A DNA stretch of 64,000 nucleotides, taken from the NCBI GenBank assembly GCA_001429555.1, contig LMSR01000020.1:152556-216555 (forward strand). Reading direction: 5' to 3'. The DNA comes from Nocardioides sp. Soil797 (GTDB taxonomy: Bacteria; Actinomycetota; Actinomycetes; Propionibacteriales; Nocardioidaceae). Positions 26,794 through 35,787 of the stretch are shown here, piece after piece. The notes under the pieces were generated by a model. That model was not told where the DNA came from. It ran no database searches and saw only the letters and a program-made list of their open reading frames with translations. Position 1 is the first letter of the stretch. Each line of letters begins with the position of its first letter. A program made the translations under genes and the position numbers.

Positions 26794-29700
26794 GGATCCT
26801 CAGCCCCTTCGGTGTGGTGACGAAGCCGGCCTGTTGCAGCGCGATGCGCAGCGGCGACGAGGAGTCGCCGCGGCCGAGCAGGGGCTCGCCGTCGGCCCTC
26901 TCGACGGTGAGGCGGCCGAGTGCCCCTCGGCGTACGGCGTGGGCGAGTGCGTCGCACGCGGGAATGAGCAGCTCGGGGGAGTCGGTGAAGGTGAGCAGGG
27001 TGCGGCCCCCGCGCTCGACGTAGAGGCCGAGGGAACCGTCGACCAGCACCACCATGGCACCGGCCTTGCGCCCGGGACGGTGGCCGGAGCCCTCCTCGGT
27101 GACCCGCTCCGGCCACGACAGTGCCGCGCCGAAGGGGTTGGCCGGGTCGGTGGCGGCCAGCGCCACCGCGGCGGGTTTCTCGCCCGGCGCCGGCTCGGTG
27201 AACGTGCGCAGCCGATCGACCGCTCCGGCCGAGCCGAACTGGGCCGCGCCGAGTCCGTCGACGAAGTAGCCGCGACGGCAGCGGCCCGACTCCTCGAAGA
27301 GGGAGAGCACCTTGTAGACCGCAGCGAAGCCGCCCGGCACCCGCTCGCTGACCACCGCACCACGCGTGACCACGCCGTGCCGCTCGAGCAGGGCCTCGGC
27401 GGTGGCATGGGCACGACGGGTCGCGTCGGCCTCGATCGTCGGCAGGGCCGCCCAGCGGCCCGCGGTCTCGGGTGGGCCGGTGCGTGAGGGCATCGCGGCG
27501 CGCCCGCGCACGGTGGCTCGTGCCCGTGGGGGCGTACGTCGACTCCGGTGAGCGGTCGAGCCGGAGCGGGTGAGTGCCCGGACCGGGGCGAGAGTGTCGT
27601 TGGTCAGGTGGCCCGCCCACACGAGGTCCCACAGAGCCGTGGACAGCTCCGCGTCATCGGTCGAACCGACGGCCTGGCCGAGCTGCCGGAAGAAGTAGGC
27701 GCCACCCGGCGACAACGCCTCGAGGACGGCCCGATGAGTCTCACCGAGGTCGACGGCGGTGGGCTCCGGAAGGGTCAGGGGTGCCTGGTCGGCGAGATGC
27801 ACCGAGACCCATCCGTCGTTGCCGGGCAGGGCGCCATGGCCCGCCCAGAGCACCTCGCCGGTGGCAGTGAGCTCATCGAGCATGGCAGGTTCGTAGTCGC
27901 TGACTCTCGCGGCGAGCACCAGCGGCTCGAGCGCCGAGGCCGGGACCGGACAACCTGCCAGCTGGTCGACGGCGGTGAGGACGCCGTCGATGCCACGCAA
28001 CGCCCCGCCACTGCCGCGCGCGGAGGTGAGACTCTGCCAGGACGGGAGGAACCTGCCCAGCACCTGCGGTTCGACCGGTTCGACCTCCTTGCGCAACCGA
28101 GCCAGCGAACGGCGGCGCAGCTTGCGCAGCACCTCGGCGTCACACCACTCCTGGCTGCCGGAGCTGCCGGAGGGACGGAACTCGCCCTCGAGCACCCGCC
28201 CGCTGGCGGCCAGACGGACCAGGGTCTGCTCGGCCACGGCCACGCCGAGCCCCAGACGGGCCGCGAGCTCGGCCGAGGTGAAGGGGCCATGGCTGCGGGC
28301 GTAGCGCCCGACCAGGTCACCGAGGGGGTCGTCCACCGGTTCGGTGAACGCTTCGGGAGTGCCCGGAGGCGTCGGCACCCCCAGCCCGTCGCGCAACCGG
28401 GCCACGTCCTCGACCGCGCTCCAGCGGTCCTCGCCGCTCATCCGCACCGTGACTGCACGGCGGGAGTCACCGAGGTGGCCGACCCAGCCGGCCACGTCGG
28501 CACCGTCGACGCAACGCGCCGCGATCTCGGCATGGGTGAGCGGACCGAGGAGCCGGAGCAGGTCGGCAATCCCCTCGGCGTCACGGGCTCGCCGATCGGG
28601 CGCGATCCGCTGCAGCTCCGCCTCGACCTCGGCCAGCACCTCGGGGTCGAGCAGCTCGCGCAGCTCCGCGCGGCCGAGCAGCTCGGCGAGAAGTCCCTGG
28701 TCGAGGCTCAGCGCCGCTGCTCGCCGCTCCGCGATCGGAGAGTCGCCCTCGTAGACGAACTGGGCCACGTAGCCGAACAGCAGGCTGCGCGCGTAGGGAG
28801 ACGGTTGTGCGGTGGCCACGTCGACCACCCGCACCTCGCGCTGGTCGATGCGGCGCAGCAGGCCGACCAGGCTCGGCAGGTCGTAGACGTCCTGAAGGAC
28901 CTCGCGCACTGCTTCGAGGACGATCGGGAAGGAGGGGTACTTCGCGGCCACCTCGAGCAGCTGGGCCGAGCGTTGGCGTTGTTGCCACAACGGGGAGCGG
29001 CGGCCGGGGTCGCGCCTGGGCAGCAGCAGGGCACGCGCCGCACACTCCCGGAAGCGGCTCGCGAAGAGGGCCGAGCCACCGACCTCGGAGGTGACCAGGT
29101 CCTCGATCTCGTCGGGCGCGAAGACCACCACCTCACCGCCCGGGGGATCGGCATCGGTGTCGGGGATGCGCAGCACGATGCCGTCGTCGCTGGCCACGGC
29201 GGACGCCTCGACGCCGTACCGCTCACGAAGCCTGGTGTTGATCGCCAGCGCCCAGGGCGCGTGGACGGGGGTGCCGTAGGGGGAGTGCACGACGAGTCGC
29301 CAGTCGCCGAGCTCGTCGCGGAACCGCTCGACCACGATGGTGCGGTCACTCGGGAGCTGGTTGGTGGCCTCGCGCTGCTCGGACAGGTAGGTGAGCAGGT
29401 TGTCAGCGGCCCAGTCGTCGAGGCCGACCGCTTTGGCGGTGGTGCTCGCCTCCGGGGCGTCCATCGCGGCCAGCTCACGGGTGAACGCGCCCACGGCCTC
29501 GCCCAGCTCGGCCGGTCGGCCGAGGCTGTCGCCCTTCCAGAACGGCAACCGCCCGGGGACGCCGGGTGCGGGGGTGACCAGGACCCGGTCGTGGGTGATG
29601 TCCTCGATGCGCCAGCTGGTGGCGCCGAGGGCGAAGAAGTCTCCGACGCGGGACTCGTAGACCATCTCCTCGTCGAGCTCGCCGACGCGGTTCGCCTTCT

Positions 29701-31378
29701 CTCCCACGAGGAAGACGCCGAACAGCCCGCGGTCGGGGATGGTGCCGCCGCTGGTCACCGCGAGGCGCTGGGCTCCGGGCCGGCCGGTCAGCTGGCCGGT
29801 GACGCGGTCCCACACGATGCGCGGACGAAGCTCGGCGAACTCGTCGCTCGGGTAGCGCCCGCTGAGCAGGTCGAGCGTCGCGTCGTACGCCGATCGCGGC
29901 AGGCCGGCGAACGAGGCCGTGCGTCGGGCGAGTGCGAAGAGGGCGTCGACGTCCCAGTCGTCGATGGCTGTCGCGGCGACCACCTGCTGGGCGAGGACGT
30001 CGAGTGGGTTCGCGGGGATGCGCAGCGCCTCGATGCCGCCGCTGCGCATGCGTTGCACGGCCACGGCGGTCTGGGCCAGGTCACCACGGTGCTTGGGGAA
30101 CAGCACCCCGCGGGAGACCTCACCGACCTGGTGACCGGCTCGGCCGACGCGCTGCAGGGCACTGGCCACGCTCGGTGGGGACTCGATCTGGATGACCAGG
30201 TCGACCGCGCCCATGTCGATGCCGAGCTCGAGACTGCTGGTGGCCACCACGGCCGGGAGACGACCGCGTTTGAGCTCGTCCTCGATGAGAGCGCGCTGTT
30301 CCTTGGAGACGGACCCGTGGTGGGCCTTGGCGATGATCGGCGGAGCGCCCTCGGACTGGCCGGACTGCGCCATGATCGCCGCAGGTGGAGCACTCTGCTG
30401 AGTGGTTGAGGAGGGAGCGCCAGCGACCGTCTCGGAACCACGCTCAGCCGCAATCTCGTTGAACCTCGCAGTGAGCCGCTCGGCCAGGCGACGCGAGTTG
30501 GCGAACACGATCGTCGAACGGTGCCGCTCGATCAGGTCGACCACGCGCTCCTCGACGTGGGGCCAGATGGAGGCGGCGCGCGGTCCACCTGCGGCAGGAC
30601 CCTCGAACTCGTCGTCGACCGGCTGGCCGATCTCTGTCATGTCCTCGACAGGGACGACCACCTTCAGGTCCCACGACTTCTCCGCAGGTGGCGCGACGAT
30701 CGTGACCGGAGCCGTGCCGCCCAGGAACCGGGCCACCTCGTCGAGCGGTCGCACCGTTGCCGAGAGCCCGATGCGTTGGGCCGGGCGCTCGAGCAGGTCG
30801 TCGAGCCGCTCGAGCGAGAGCGCCAGGTGGGCGCCGCGCTTGGTGCCGGCCACCGCGTGCACTTCGTCGAGAATCACTGTGTCGACACCGCGCAGTGAGT
30901 CGCGGGCCCGCGAGGTCAGCATCAGGAACAGCGACTCCGGGGTGGTGATCATGATGTCGGGCGGTGTGGTCTGGAACCTGCGCCGGTCGGCGGCGCTGGT
31001 GTCACCCGACCTCAGCCCGATGGTCACCTCGCGGGTGGACTCGCCGAGTCGCTCGGCGGTGTGTCGGATACCGGCCAGGGGAGCACGCAGGTTGCGTTCG
31101 ACGTCGACGGCCAGCGCCTTCAACGGGGAGACGTAGAGCACCCGGCAGCGACGCAGCTTCTCGACGGGCCGCTTCTTGTCGGGCAGGGGCGAGGTGAGGA
31201 GTCGGTCGATCGACCAGAGGAAGGCCGACAGTGTCTTGCCCGAGCCGGTGGGTGCGACCACCAACGAGTGGTGTCCGGCGCCGATCGAGGCCCAGGCGCC
31301 GGCCTGAGCTGCGGTCGGCTCGGCGAAGGCAGCCTCGAACCACGCTCGCGTGGGTGCGCTGAACTGCTCGAGGGCCAT
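26786..31378 (-). CDS. lhr: Lhr-type ATP-dependent DNA/RNA helicase
   Basis: Large superfamily-2 helicase of the long actinobacterial Lhr type, 1530 residues from the ATG at 31378 (GGGGAAG about 9 nt upstream; two earlier in-frame starts at 31387 and 31408 are possible). Motif I VVAPTGSGKTLSAF is near residue 40, the DEVH box (VILDEVHAVAG) near 165, RVGRAGHQVGEV is motif VI, and RVGDFFALGATSWRIEDITHD is in the Lhr-specific winged-helix/beta region. The C-terminal half is the long domain seen only in the full-length class. Known Lhr unwinds 3'-tailed RNA:DNA hybrids and is DNA-damage induced in mycobacteria. nei follows with an overlap. Confidence 0.94.
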   Translation of the reverse strand: MALEQFSAPTRAWFEAAFAEPTAAQAGAWASIGAGHHSLVVAPTGSGKTLSAFLWSIDRLLTSPLPDKKRPVEKLRRCRVLYVSPLKALAVDVERNLRAPLAGIRHTAERLGESTREVTIGLRSGDTSAADRRRFQTTPPDIMITTPESLFLMLTSRARDSLRGVDTVILDEVHAVAGTKRGAHLALSLERLDDLLERPAQRIGLSATVRPLDEVARFLGGTAPVTIVAPPAEKSWDLKVVVPVEDMTEIGQPVDDEFEGPAAGGPRAASIWPHVEERVVDLIERHRSTIVFANSRRLAERLTARFNEIAAERGSETVAGAPSSTTQQSAPPAAIMAQSGQSEGAPPIIAKAHHGSVSKEQRALIEDELKRGRLPAVVATSSLELGIDMGAVDLVIQIESPPSVASALQRVGRAGHQVGEVSRGVLFPKHRGDLAQTAVAVQRMRSGGIEALRIPANPLDVLAQQVVAATAIDDWDVDALFALARRTASFAGLPRSAYDATLDLLSGRYPSDEFAELRPRIVWDRVTGQLTGRPGAQRLAVTSGGTIPDRGLFGVFLVGEKANRVGELDEEMVYESRVGDFFALGATSWRIEDITHDRVLVTPAPGVPGRLPFWKGDSLGRPAELGEAVGAFTRELAAMDAPEASTTAKAVGLDDWAADNLLTYLSEQREATNQLPSDRTIVVERFRDELGDWRLVVHSPYGTPVHAPWALAINTRLRERYGVEASAVASDDGIVLRIPDTDADPPGGEVVVFAPDEIEDLVTSEVGGSALFASRFRECAARALLLPRRDPGRRSPLWQQRQRSAQLLEVAAKYPSFPIVLEAVREVLQDVYDLPSLVGLLRRIDQREVRVVDVATAQPSPYARSLLFGYVAQFVYEGDSPIAERRAAALSLDQGLLAELLGRAELRELLDPEVLAEVEAELQRIAPDRRARDAEGIADLLRLLGPLTHAEIAARCVDGADVAGWVGHLGDSRRAVTVRMSGEDRWSAVEDVARLRDGLGVPTPPGTPEAFTEPVDDPLGDLVGRYARSHGPFTSAELAARLGLGVAVAEQTLVRLAASGRVLEGEFRPSGSSGSQEWCDAEVLRKLRRRSLARLRKEVEPVEPQVLGRFLPSWQSLTSARGSGGALRGIDGVLTAVDQLAGCPVPASALEPLVLAARVSDYEPAMLDELTATGEVLWAGHGALPGNDGWVSVHLADQAPLTLPEPTAVDLGETHRAVLEALSPGGAYFFRQLGQAVGSTDDAELSTALWDLVWAGHLTNDTLAPVRALTRSGSTAHRSRRTPPRARATVRGRAAMPSRTGPPETAGRWAALPTIEADATRRAHATAEALLERHGVVTRGAVVSERVPGGFAAVYKVLSLFEESGRCRRGYFVDGLGAAQFGSAGAVDRLRTFTEPAPGEKPAAVALAATDPANPFGAALSWPERVTEEGSGHRPGRKAGAMVVLVDGSLGLYVERGGRTLLTFTDSPELLIPACDALAHAVRRGALGRLTVERADGEPLLGRGDSSSPLRIALQQAGFVTTPKGLRIRA

Positions 31379-31470
31379 GTCGACCATCTTCCCCCATCCC
31401 ACCGACACCCGCCCCGAACTCCGAGTAACGCGGGGTTACTGTCGCTCAACACGTGCTGTGACAGCCGATC

Positions 31471-31522
31471 TCGTCAACAGCACCGCACCAGTGCCGGGGC
31501 TTCGTCAACAGCACCGCACCAG
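31471..31522 (+). repeat. Direct repeat between the amidohydrolase and lhr genes
   Basis: TCGTCAACAGCACCGCACCA-G occurs at 31471-31491 and 31502-31522. A degenerate inverted version (GTGCTGTGACAG) lies just to the left. The two flanking genes run the same way (minus), so this is the 3' region of the amidohydrolase and the upstream region of lhr. Nothing else is seen in the gap. Confidence 0.8.
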
Positions 31523-31538
31523 CGCGGCCACCGACGCC

Positions 31539-33044
31539 TCAGTGCAGCAGAGGAGCGGTGAGTCGCCCGGCCACGTACGTCGCGGCGACGTTCATCTGAC
31601 GCAGATGGGTGCTGGTCGCGCCCGAGTCACCGACATCGGCCAACGGGTCCGCATCGAGCAGCACCAGGTCGCCGGGGTGCCCGACGGCGACCGTGCCCCA
31701 ACCGTCCGTGGACGCCGCCAGCGCCTCACGTGCGGTCAGGGACTGCCCGGGGTTCCACGGGTCGCGTTCATCGGCGCTGCGGTGCACGGCGGCAGACATC
31801 GCCAGCCACGGGTCCAGCGGGGCCACCGGCGCGTCGGAGCCGAGATGCATCCGGGCGCCGGCGTCGTGCATCCAGCGCAGCGCGAAGCAACGGTCGAGGC
31901 GATCGGCCCAGCAGTGCTCGGAGACGTCGCGGTCGTCGAGAAGGTGCGCCGGCTGCACACTGGCCCGGAGACCTGAGGCGGCCAGCCGCGGGACGTCTGC
32001 CGGGTCGATCAGCTGCGCGTGCTCGATCGACCCACCGGCGCCGGTGGCCGCGAAGCTGAGGAGTGCTTCGTGCACGGCGGCGTCACCGATGGCGTGCACC
32101 GCCACCTCGAGCCCCCCGCGGTGGGCGCGGAGCATCAGGTCGCGCAGCTCGGCAACGCTCTGGTTGGCATACCCGAACGGGTGGATGAGGTCGTCGCCGT
32201 TGGTGTACGGCGAACAGCACCAGGCGGTCCGGGTGTTGAGCGAACCGTCGGAGATGACCTTCAGCGGTCCCATCGTGACCAGGTCGGTGCCCGGGATCGG
32301 GTCGCCCGACCTCAGCCCGGCGTCGAGGACCGCGTCGAGGCCGTCGGCGTACGTCGCCATCCGGATCCGCAGCAGGTCAGCTCCACCGGCCCAGCGCTCG
32401 GTCCAGTCGTCGGCCCCGCCGGTGAACTCGAAGTCGACCAGGCCGACCACGCCTCGTGAGGCCGCCTCTGCCTGGACGATGCGGTACGCCGTCGGGGTGG
32501 CCTCTCGGCCGATGAGCTCCTCGAGTCGTCCGTAGGCCTCGAACCACTCCGACTCGCGCACCACCTCGTTTCGTGGCGCCAGGCCGAGGCCGCGCAGCGC
32601 CGGTGAGTTCAGCCAGGCGTGGTGGGCATCGCCACTGATGAGCACGATCGGGACGCTGTCGGAGACCTCGTCGAGCTCGGCGACCGTCGGCTTGCGCGGC
32701 CAGGTCGCCGAGCGGTGCCCGAAGCCGACCAGCGGCTTGTCGGGCGCGTAGGAGAGTCGCTCCTGCACGAAGAACGTGACCTCCTCCGGGGACCGGGCCG
32801 TGGAGAGGTCGAGCCGGCTGGTCGTCATCGCCACCTGCCCGAGGTGCACGTGGTGGTCCCACAGCCCCGGGATGATCCAGCGTCCGTCGGCGTCATGGAC
32901 CCGGGCGTCGGCGACGTCGGGCAGGTCCGCCTCCACCCGGCGTACGACGCCGTCGTCGACAAGTACGTCGACAGGATCGGTGGCAGGCATCTCCTCGGCG
33001 CCGAGGGGCACCGGGAGCACATTGCGGATGAGGAGGGGATCCAT
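31539..33044 (-). CDS. YtcJ-like metal-dependent amidohydrolase
   Basis: Amidohydrolase-superfamily enzyme of the YtcJ/DUF amidohydrolase-3 type, 501 residues from the ATG at 33044; the open frame runs 23 codons further up, through the promoter hairpin. The metal site HxH is in IIPGLWDHHVHLGQV near residue 65, further ligands lie in VHAIGDAAVHEALL and the aspartate in HLGSDAPVAPLDPW near 405. Substrate unknown (N-substituted formamides for characterised relatives). The start is fixed by a TAGCCT -10 box 7 nt upstream, in a leader shared with the GNAT gene at 39.4 kb. Confidence 0.85.
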   Translation of the reverse strand: MDPLLIRNVLPVPLGAEEMPATDPVDVLVDDGVVRRVEADLPDVADARVHDADGRWIIPGLWDHHVHLGQVAMTTSRLDLSTARSPEEVTFFVQERLSYAPDKPLVGFGHRSATWPRKPTVAELDEVSDSVPIVLISGDAHHAWLNSPALRGLGLAPRNEVVRESEWFEAYGRLEELIGREATPTAYRIVQAEAASRGVVGLVDFEFTGGADDWTERWAGGADLLRIRMATYADGLDAVLDAGLRSGDPIPGTDLVTMGPLKVISDGSLNTRTAWCCSPYTNGDDLIHPFGYANQSVAELRDLMLRAHRGGLEVAVHAIGDAAVHEALLSFAATGAGGSIEHAQLIDPADVPRLAASGLRASVQPAHLLDDRDVSEHCWADRLDRCFALRWMHDAGARMHLGSDAPVAPLDPWLAMSAAVHRSADERDPWNPGQSLTAREALAASTDGWGTVAVGHPGDLVLLDADPLADVGDSGATSTHLRQMNVAATYVAGRLTAPLLH

Positions 33045-33051
33045 GTCGCAG

Positions 33052-33110
33052 AGGCTAGGGCATGCCTCCCAAGTCGGGGCCGTTGCGAGCGGGCGGGGAC
33101 TTGGGAGGCA
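33052..33110 (-). promoter_or_regulatory. Amidohydrolase promoter with inverted GACTTGGGA/TCCCAAGTC arms
   Basis: Minus strand: TAGCCT (33057-33052) is 7 nt before the ATG. It is part of a leader GACTTGGGAG...CCCTAGCCT that matches the one at 39415-39438 at 22 of 24 positions and with equal spacing to the ATG. TGCCTCCCAAGTC (33063-33075) and GACTTGGGAGGCA (33098-33110) form a perfect 13-bp inverted repeat with a 22-nt centre. Confidence 0.65.
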
Positions 33111-33130
33111 CACCGCAGATCAGGTGTGCC
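33107..33130. terminator. Hairpin between the membrane protein gene and the amidohydrolase gene
   Basis: GGCACACC-GCAGATCA-GGTGTGCC, a perfect 8-bp stem, 19 nt beyond the stop of the upstream gene. It overlaps the last 4 nt of the promoter's inverted repeat, so the two structures exclude each other. Confidence 0.55.
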
Positions 33131-33149
33131 CCGGTGCGGCACATCCGTC

Positions 33150-34190
33150 CTACATCCGGTCGGTTCCCTCGTGGAGGACCCGACCGCCTTGGTCGAGCAC
33201 CCGGTAGTCGTAGTTGAGCACGCCCTCGGAGCCGGGCTCCTTGTGCACGACCGCGAAGTGGCCGTCGGTCACGGGGACGGTGAACGTGGAGCCGTTCTCG
33301 AGCGTCACCTCGATGCTGGCGGCGTCCTTCGGCATCGTGCCCGCGGCCCAGTAGTAGGTGGCGTTCTCCTTGGTGATCGACTTCCCCGCGGGGCCGGTCA
33401 TCGAGGCCTCCGTCCAGAACTCGTACCCGTCGTGAGCGGTCGAGCCGACGCCACTGGGACCGGCGTCCCAGGTCATCGGGGAGAGGGCGCAGGAGTACTC
33501 CGTGTCCCCCTTGGTCAGGAGTGCCTCCACGACGGGTCCATCGGAGTCGATCGCCGTCACGGTGGCCCCCCTCAGGTCGGGGAGCCGGGACCTGCCGGGC
33601 ACCCGGTCCTGCTCCGGGTCGGCCGCCGGGAGAAGCATCTCGCTGCACTGCTCGGCGATGCGTGCCGGACGAGCGGCGTCAGGATCCAGGTCTGTGAAGG
33701 GGACCGGGTCGTTCTCGTGACCCTTCTCGGGGACGACGCAGAGCACCGGATTGCCCTGGCCGGTGCGGGTCTGCAGCGCCACCAGGTCACCGGGACCGTA
33801 GGCGCGCGCACGCACCACGCCCCACTCCTTCGCGGGGAACTGGTCGGGGGCGTCGTACATGGGGAGCTCGGCGTACTTCGCGAGCTGCGGCATGCAACGA
33901 CGGACGACTTCGGAGGCGGCCAGGGTCGTGGAGGCACTGGTCCTGGTGTCGCGGTTGCCGTCTCCCTCGGACGCGGCCGGCGTGGTGCCGTCCTGGGGCA
34001 GCGCGGCGCGCACTCCCACGGTGGCGCCGACGAGGGCGGCAGCGGTGAGGACGACGGCGCCGGCGGTGAAGCCACGTCGTCGGGTGCGTTCGCGGCGTGC
34101 CCGCACGAGGAGGGCTTCGACGTCGGTGTCGAGGGGGGTCCGGGAGTCGTCGGCAGCGTGGCACAGACGCTCGTGCAAGTGGTCGTTCAC
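33150..34190 (-). CDS. Single-pass membrane protein paired with a SigE-like sigma factor (unknown family)
   Basis: 346 residues from a GTG at 34190 that overlaps the sigma-factor stop (GTGA). The first 45 residues are cytoplasmic and polar (VNDHLHERLCHAADD...VEALLVRARRERTRR), then one membrane helix (GFTAGAVVLTAAALVGATVGV), then about 280 external residues with several cysteines (VVRRCMPQLAKYAELPMY, LCVVPEKGHENDP, YSCALSPMTW). That topology and coupling are those of an anti-sigma or membrane effector downstream of SigE-family sigma genes in Nocardioides and Streptomyces, but I see no ZAS zinc motif. Function is not assigned. Confidence 0.75.
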   Translation of the reverse strand: MNDHLHERLCHAADDSRTPLDTDVEALLVRARRERTRRRGFTAGAVVLTAAALVGATVGVRAALPQDGTTPAASEGDGNRDTRTSASTTLAASEVVRRCMPQLAKYAELPMYDAPDQFPAKEWGVVRARAYGPGDLVALQTRTGQGNPVLCVVPEKGHENDPVPFTDLDPDAARPARIAEQCSEMLLPAADPEQDRVPGRSRLPDLRGATVTAIDSDGPVVEALLTKGDTEYSCALSPMTWDAGPSGVGSTAHDGYEFWTEASMTGPAGKSITKENATYYWAAGTMPKDAASIEVTLENGSTFTVPVTDGHFAVVHKEPGSEGVLNYDYRVLDQGGRVLHEGTDRM

Positions 34191-34705
34191 AGCCTGGGTC
34201 CTGTCTGGGATCGGTCCGTCTCCAGCAGCGGCTTCAGGGCGCGCAGGGCATCGGAGGTCTGGCTCTTCACCGTTCCCTCGGAGCACCCCAACGCCGCGGC
34301 CGTCTCCGAGACGGACAACTGGTGGTAGTAGCGCAGCACGACGCAGGCGCGCCGCTTGGGGGTGAGCCCGGACAGCGCCCGCACCATCGCATCGCGCTCG
34401 ACGATCTCGACGTCGGGCGCTGGCGTGCCCCCGACGTGGTGGTCGTCGATGTCGGTCGACCGCTCCCGGCGCCTGGGACGCCGGGAGTCGTCGATCAGGA
34501 TGCGGATGGTCGTACGTCGTGCGTAGGCGAGCAGGCCTTCTCGCCTCTCCACACGACGCCAGGACCGGTAGACCCGGATCAGGGCCTCCTGTGCGGCGTC
34601 CTCCGCGGTGTGCCAGTCAGAGCACATGAGGTACGCCGTTCGGCGCAGGTCGGCGATGGAGGCCGCGGCGAACGCGGTGAACTCCTCGTCGTACGACCTG
34701 CTCAC
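34187..34705 (-). CDS. SigE-family ECF RNA polymerase sigma factor
   Basis: 172 residues from the GTG at 34705, chosen because AGGA stands about 7 nt before it; an ATG at 34732 (9 residues longer) has no ribosome-binding site. Region 2 is YDEEFTAFAAASIADLRRTAYLMCSDWHTAEDAAQEALIRVYRSW; region 4 is ALSGLTPKRRACVVLRYYHQLSVSETAAALGCSEGTVKSQTSDAL. Note that this is the SigE-like actinobacterial family (short, one per operon), not necessarily M. tuberculosis SigE. It is coupled to the membrane protein downstream, which may control it. Confidence 0.88.
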   Translation of the reverse strand: MSRSYDEEFTAFAAASIADLRRTAYLMCSDWHTAEDAAQEALIRVYRSWRRVERREGLLAYARRTTIRILIDDSRRPRRRERSTDIDDHHVGGTPAPDVEIVERDAMVRALSGLTPKRRACVVLRYYHQLSVSETAAALGCSEGTVKSQTSDALRALKPLLETDRSQTGPRL

Positions 34706-34851
34706 ATCGGATCCTGTTCGGTTGCTGTCCATCGTCACAGGAGAGACGAGGACGACGCCGGATCGGTTGGGCTGCTCGCCACGAAGCCGAGAAGCAGCGG
34801 GCCCAGCCGACGGTCCGAATCTACTCGTCCGAGCTGCTTGTCGGGGCTGGA

Positions 34852-34857
34852 TAGGTT
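34852..34857 (+). promoter_or_regulatory. -10 element of the small membrane protein gene (leaderless type)
   Basis: TAGGTT lies 6 nt before the ATG at 34864, with no ribosome-binding site between. Confidence 0.5.
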
Positions 34858-34863
34858 CGTGGC

Positions 34864-35178
34864 ATGAACCTTCCCGCTGCCCAGACCCTCCCCACCGCTC
34901 CCGTTGCCGCCGCCGGACTCGTGGGTGGTTACCTCGTCGCCCGCGCGACCGGCGTACGCCCGCTCGGTGGGTTGGTCCTGGCCGGTGCCGGGGCCCTGGC
35001 CGGGCGCAGCTGGATGGCCAAGGGCGGTCCCGCGACGACGACGGCCCTGTCGGCGATCTACCTGGGCGGTTTCGGTGCCTCGCACCCACTGGCCAAGAAG
35101 GTCGGCGCCTGGCCGGCCGTGCTGGGGGCGGCTGCCGCATCGGCCGGTGCCGCGCACGTGCTGTCCGACCGGCGCTGA
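34864..35178 (+). CDS. Small alanine/glycine-rich membrane protein, unknown function
   Basis: 104 residues, almost wholly hydrophobic, with likely helices at about 12-30 (VAAAGLVGGYLVARATG), 33-48, 62-75 and 80-98, and a charged end (SDRR). I do not recognise a domain beyond similarity in style to conserved actinobacterial membrane proteins. It is divergent from the sigma gene and convergent with the GNAT gene; its stop codon lies in the first unit of a tandem repeat. Confidence 0.7.
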   Translation: MNLPAAQTLPTAPVAAAGLVGGYLVARATGVRPLGGLVLAGAGALAGRSWMAKGGPATTTALSAIYLGGFGASHPLAKKVGAWPAVLGAAAASAGAAHVLSDRR

Positions 35179-35242
35179 CAGTTGGTCCGGCGCTGACAGT
35201 TCGCCCAGCGCCGATAGTTCGTCCAGCGCTGACTCTCCGACA
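35172..35242 (+). repeat. Tandem 17-18 bp repeat overlapping a stop codon
   Basis: Units of about 18 bp, GCGCTGACAGTTNGTCC-like, start at 35172, 35190, 35208 and 35226, and a fifth truncated copy (GGCGCCGACGCC) follows. The first contains the TGA of the small membrane gene (CGC-TGA). Units 1 and 2 are nearly identical and units 3-5 drift. The array fills the gap between convergent genes. Confidence 0.85.
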
Positions 35243-35275
35243 GGCGCCGACGCCGACCGCCTCCGACGCGATCGG

Positions 35276-35785
35276 TCAGGGCAGGTTGACCAGCATCCGT
35301 TGGTACCAGGCGACGTCGATCCACTGGTCGAACTTTCGACCGACCTGGTTCAGCTGGCCGGTCTTCTCGAATCCGCAGGCCTCGTGCAGTCGTTCGCTGG
35401 CCGGGTTCGGCAGAGCCACCAGGGCCACCGCCGTGTGCACCCCGGAGATCGCCATCGTCTGCAGGAGCGCGGGATAGAGCAGCTTGCCGACACCTTTTCC
35501 GCGCACGCTGTTGTCGAGATAGATCGACGTCTCACGCGTGGTGTCATAGGCCGGGCGCGGCCGATAGGACCACGAGTAGGCGTAGCCGACGACCTGGTCG
35601 TCACGATCGACGGCAACGAGCAGGTGGTCGCCGGGATGGTCCCCGTCGAGGCGGGTCTGCCAGTAGTCGAGGTCGGGCGGCTCGAGGTCGAAGGTCGCGT
35701 GGGAGTGGTCGACCGCATGGCTGTAGATGGCGGCGATGTCCTTGAGATCGCGTTCGCGTGCAGACCGTGTGGAGTATTCGCCCAT
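35276..35785 (-). CDS. GNAT acetyltransferase, phosphinothricin acetyltransferase-like
   Basis: 169 residues from the ATG at 35785 (a second in-frame ATG is 9 nt upstream at 35794). It opens with YSTRSARERDLKDIAAIYSHAVDHSHATFD, the pattern of PAT/YncA-like enzymes. The acetyl-CoA loop is VRGKGVGKLLYPALL, and ALPNPASERLHEACGFEKTG is the C-terminal motif of this subgroup. It probably acetylates an amino group of a small molecule (methionine derivatives or phosphinothricin for relatives). Divergent from the DinB-methyltransferase gene across a perfect palindrome. Confidence 0.88.
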   Translation of the reverse strand: MGEYSTRSARERDLKDIAAIYSHAVDHSHATFDLEPPDLDYWQTRLDGDHPGDHLLVAVDRDDQVVGYAYSWSYRPRPAYDTTRETSIYLDNSVRGKGVGKLLYPALLQTMAISGVHTAVALVALPNPASERLHEACGFEKTGQLNQVGRKFDQWIDVAWYQRMLVNLP

Positions 35786-35787
35786 GC

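Noticed and set aside
27548..30409. 953-codon plus-strand frame opposite lhr
   Set aside because: Antisense shadow of Lhr, with no recognisable domain.
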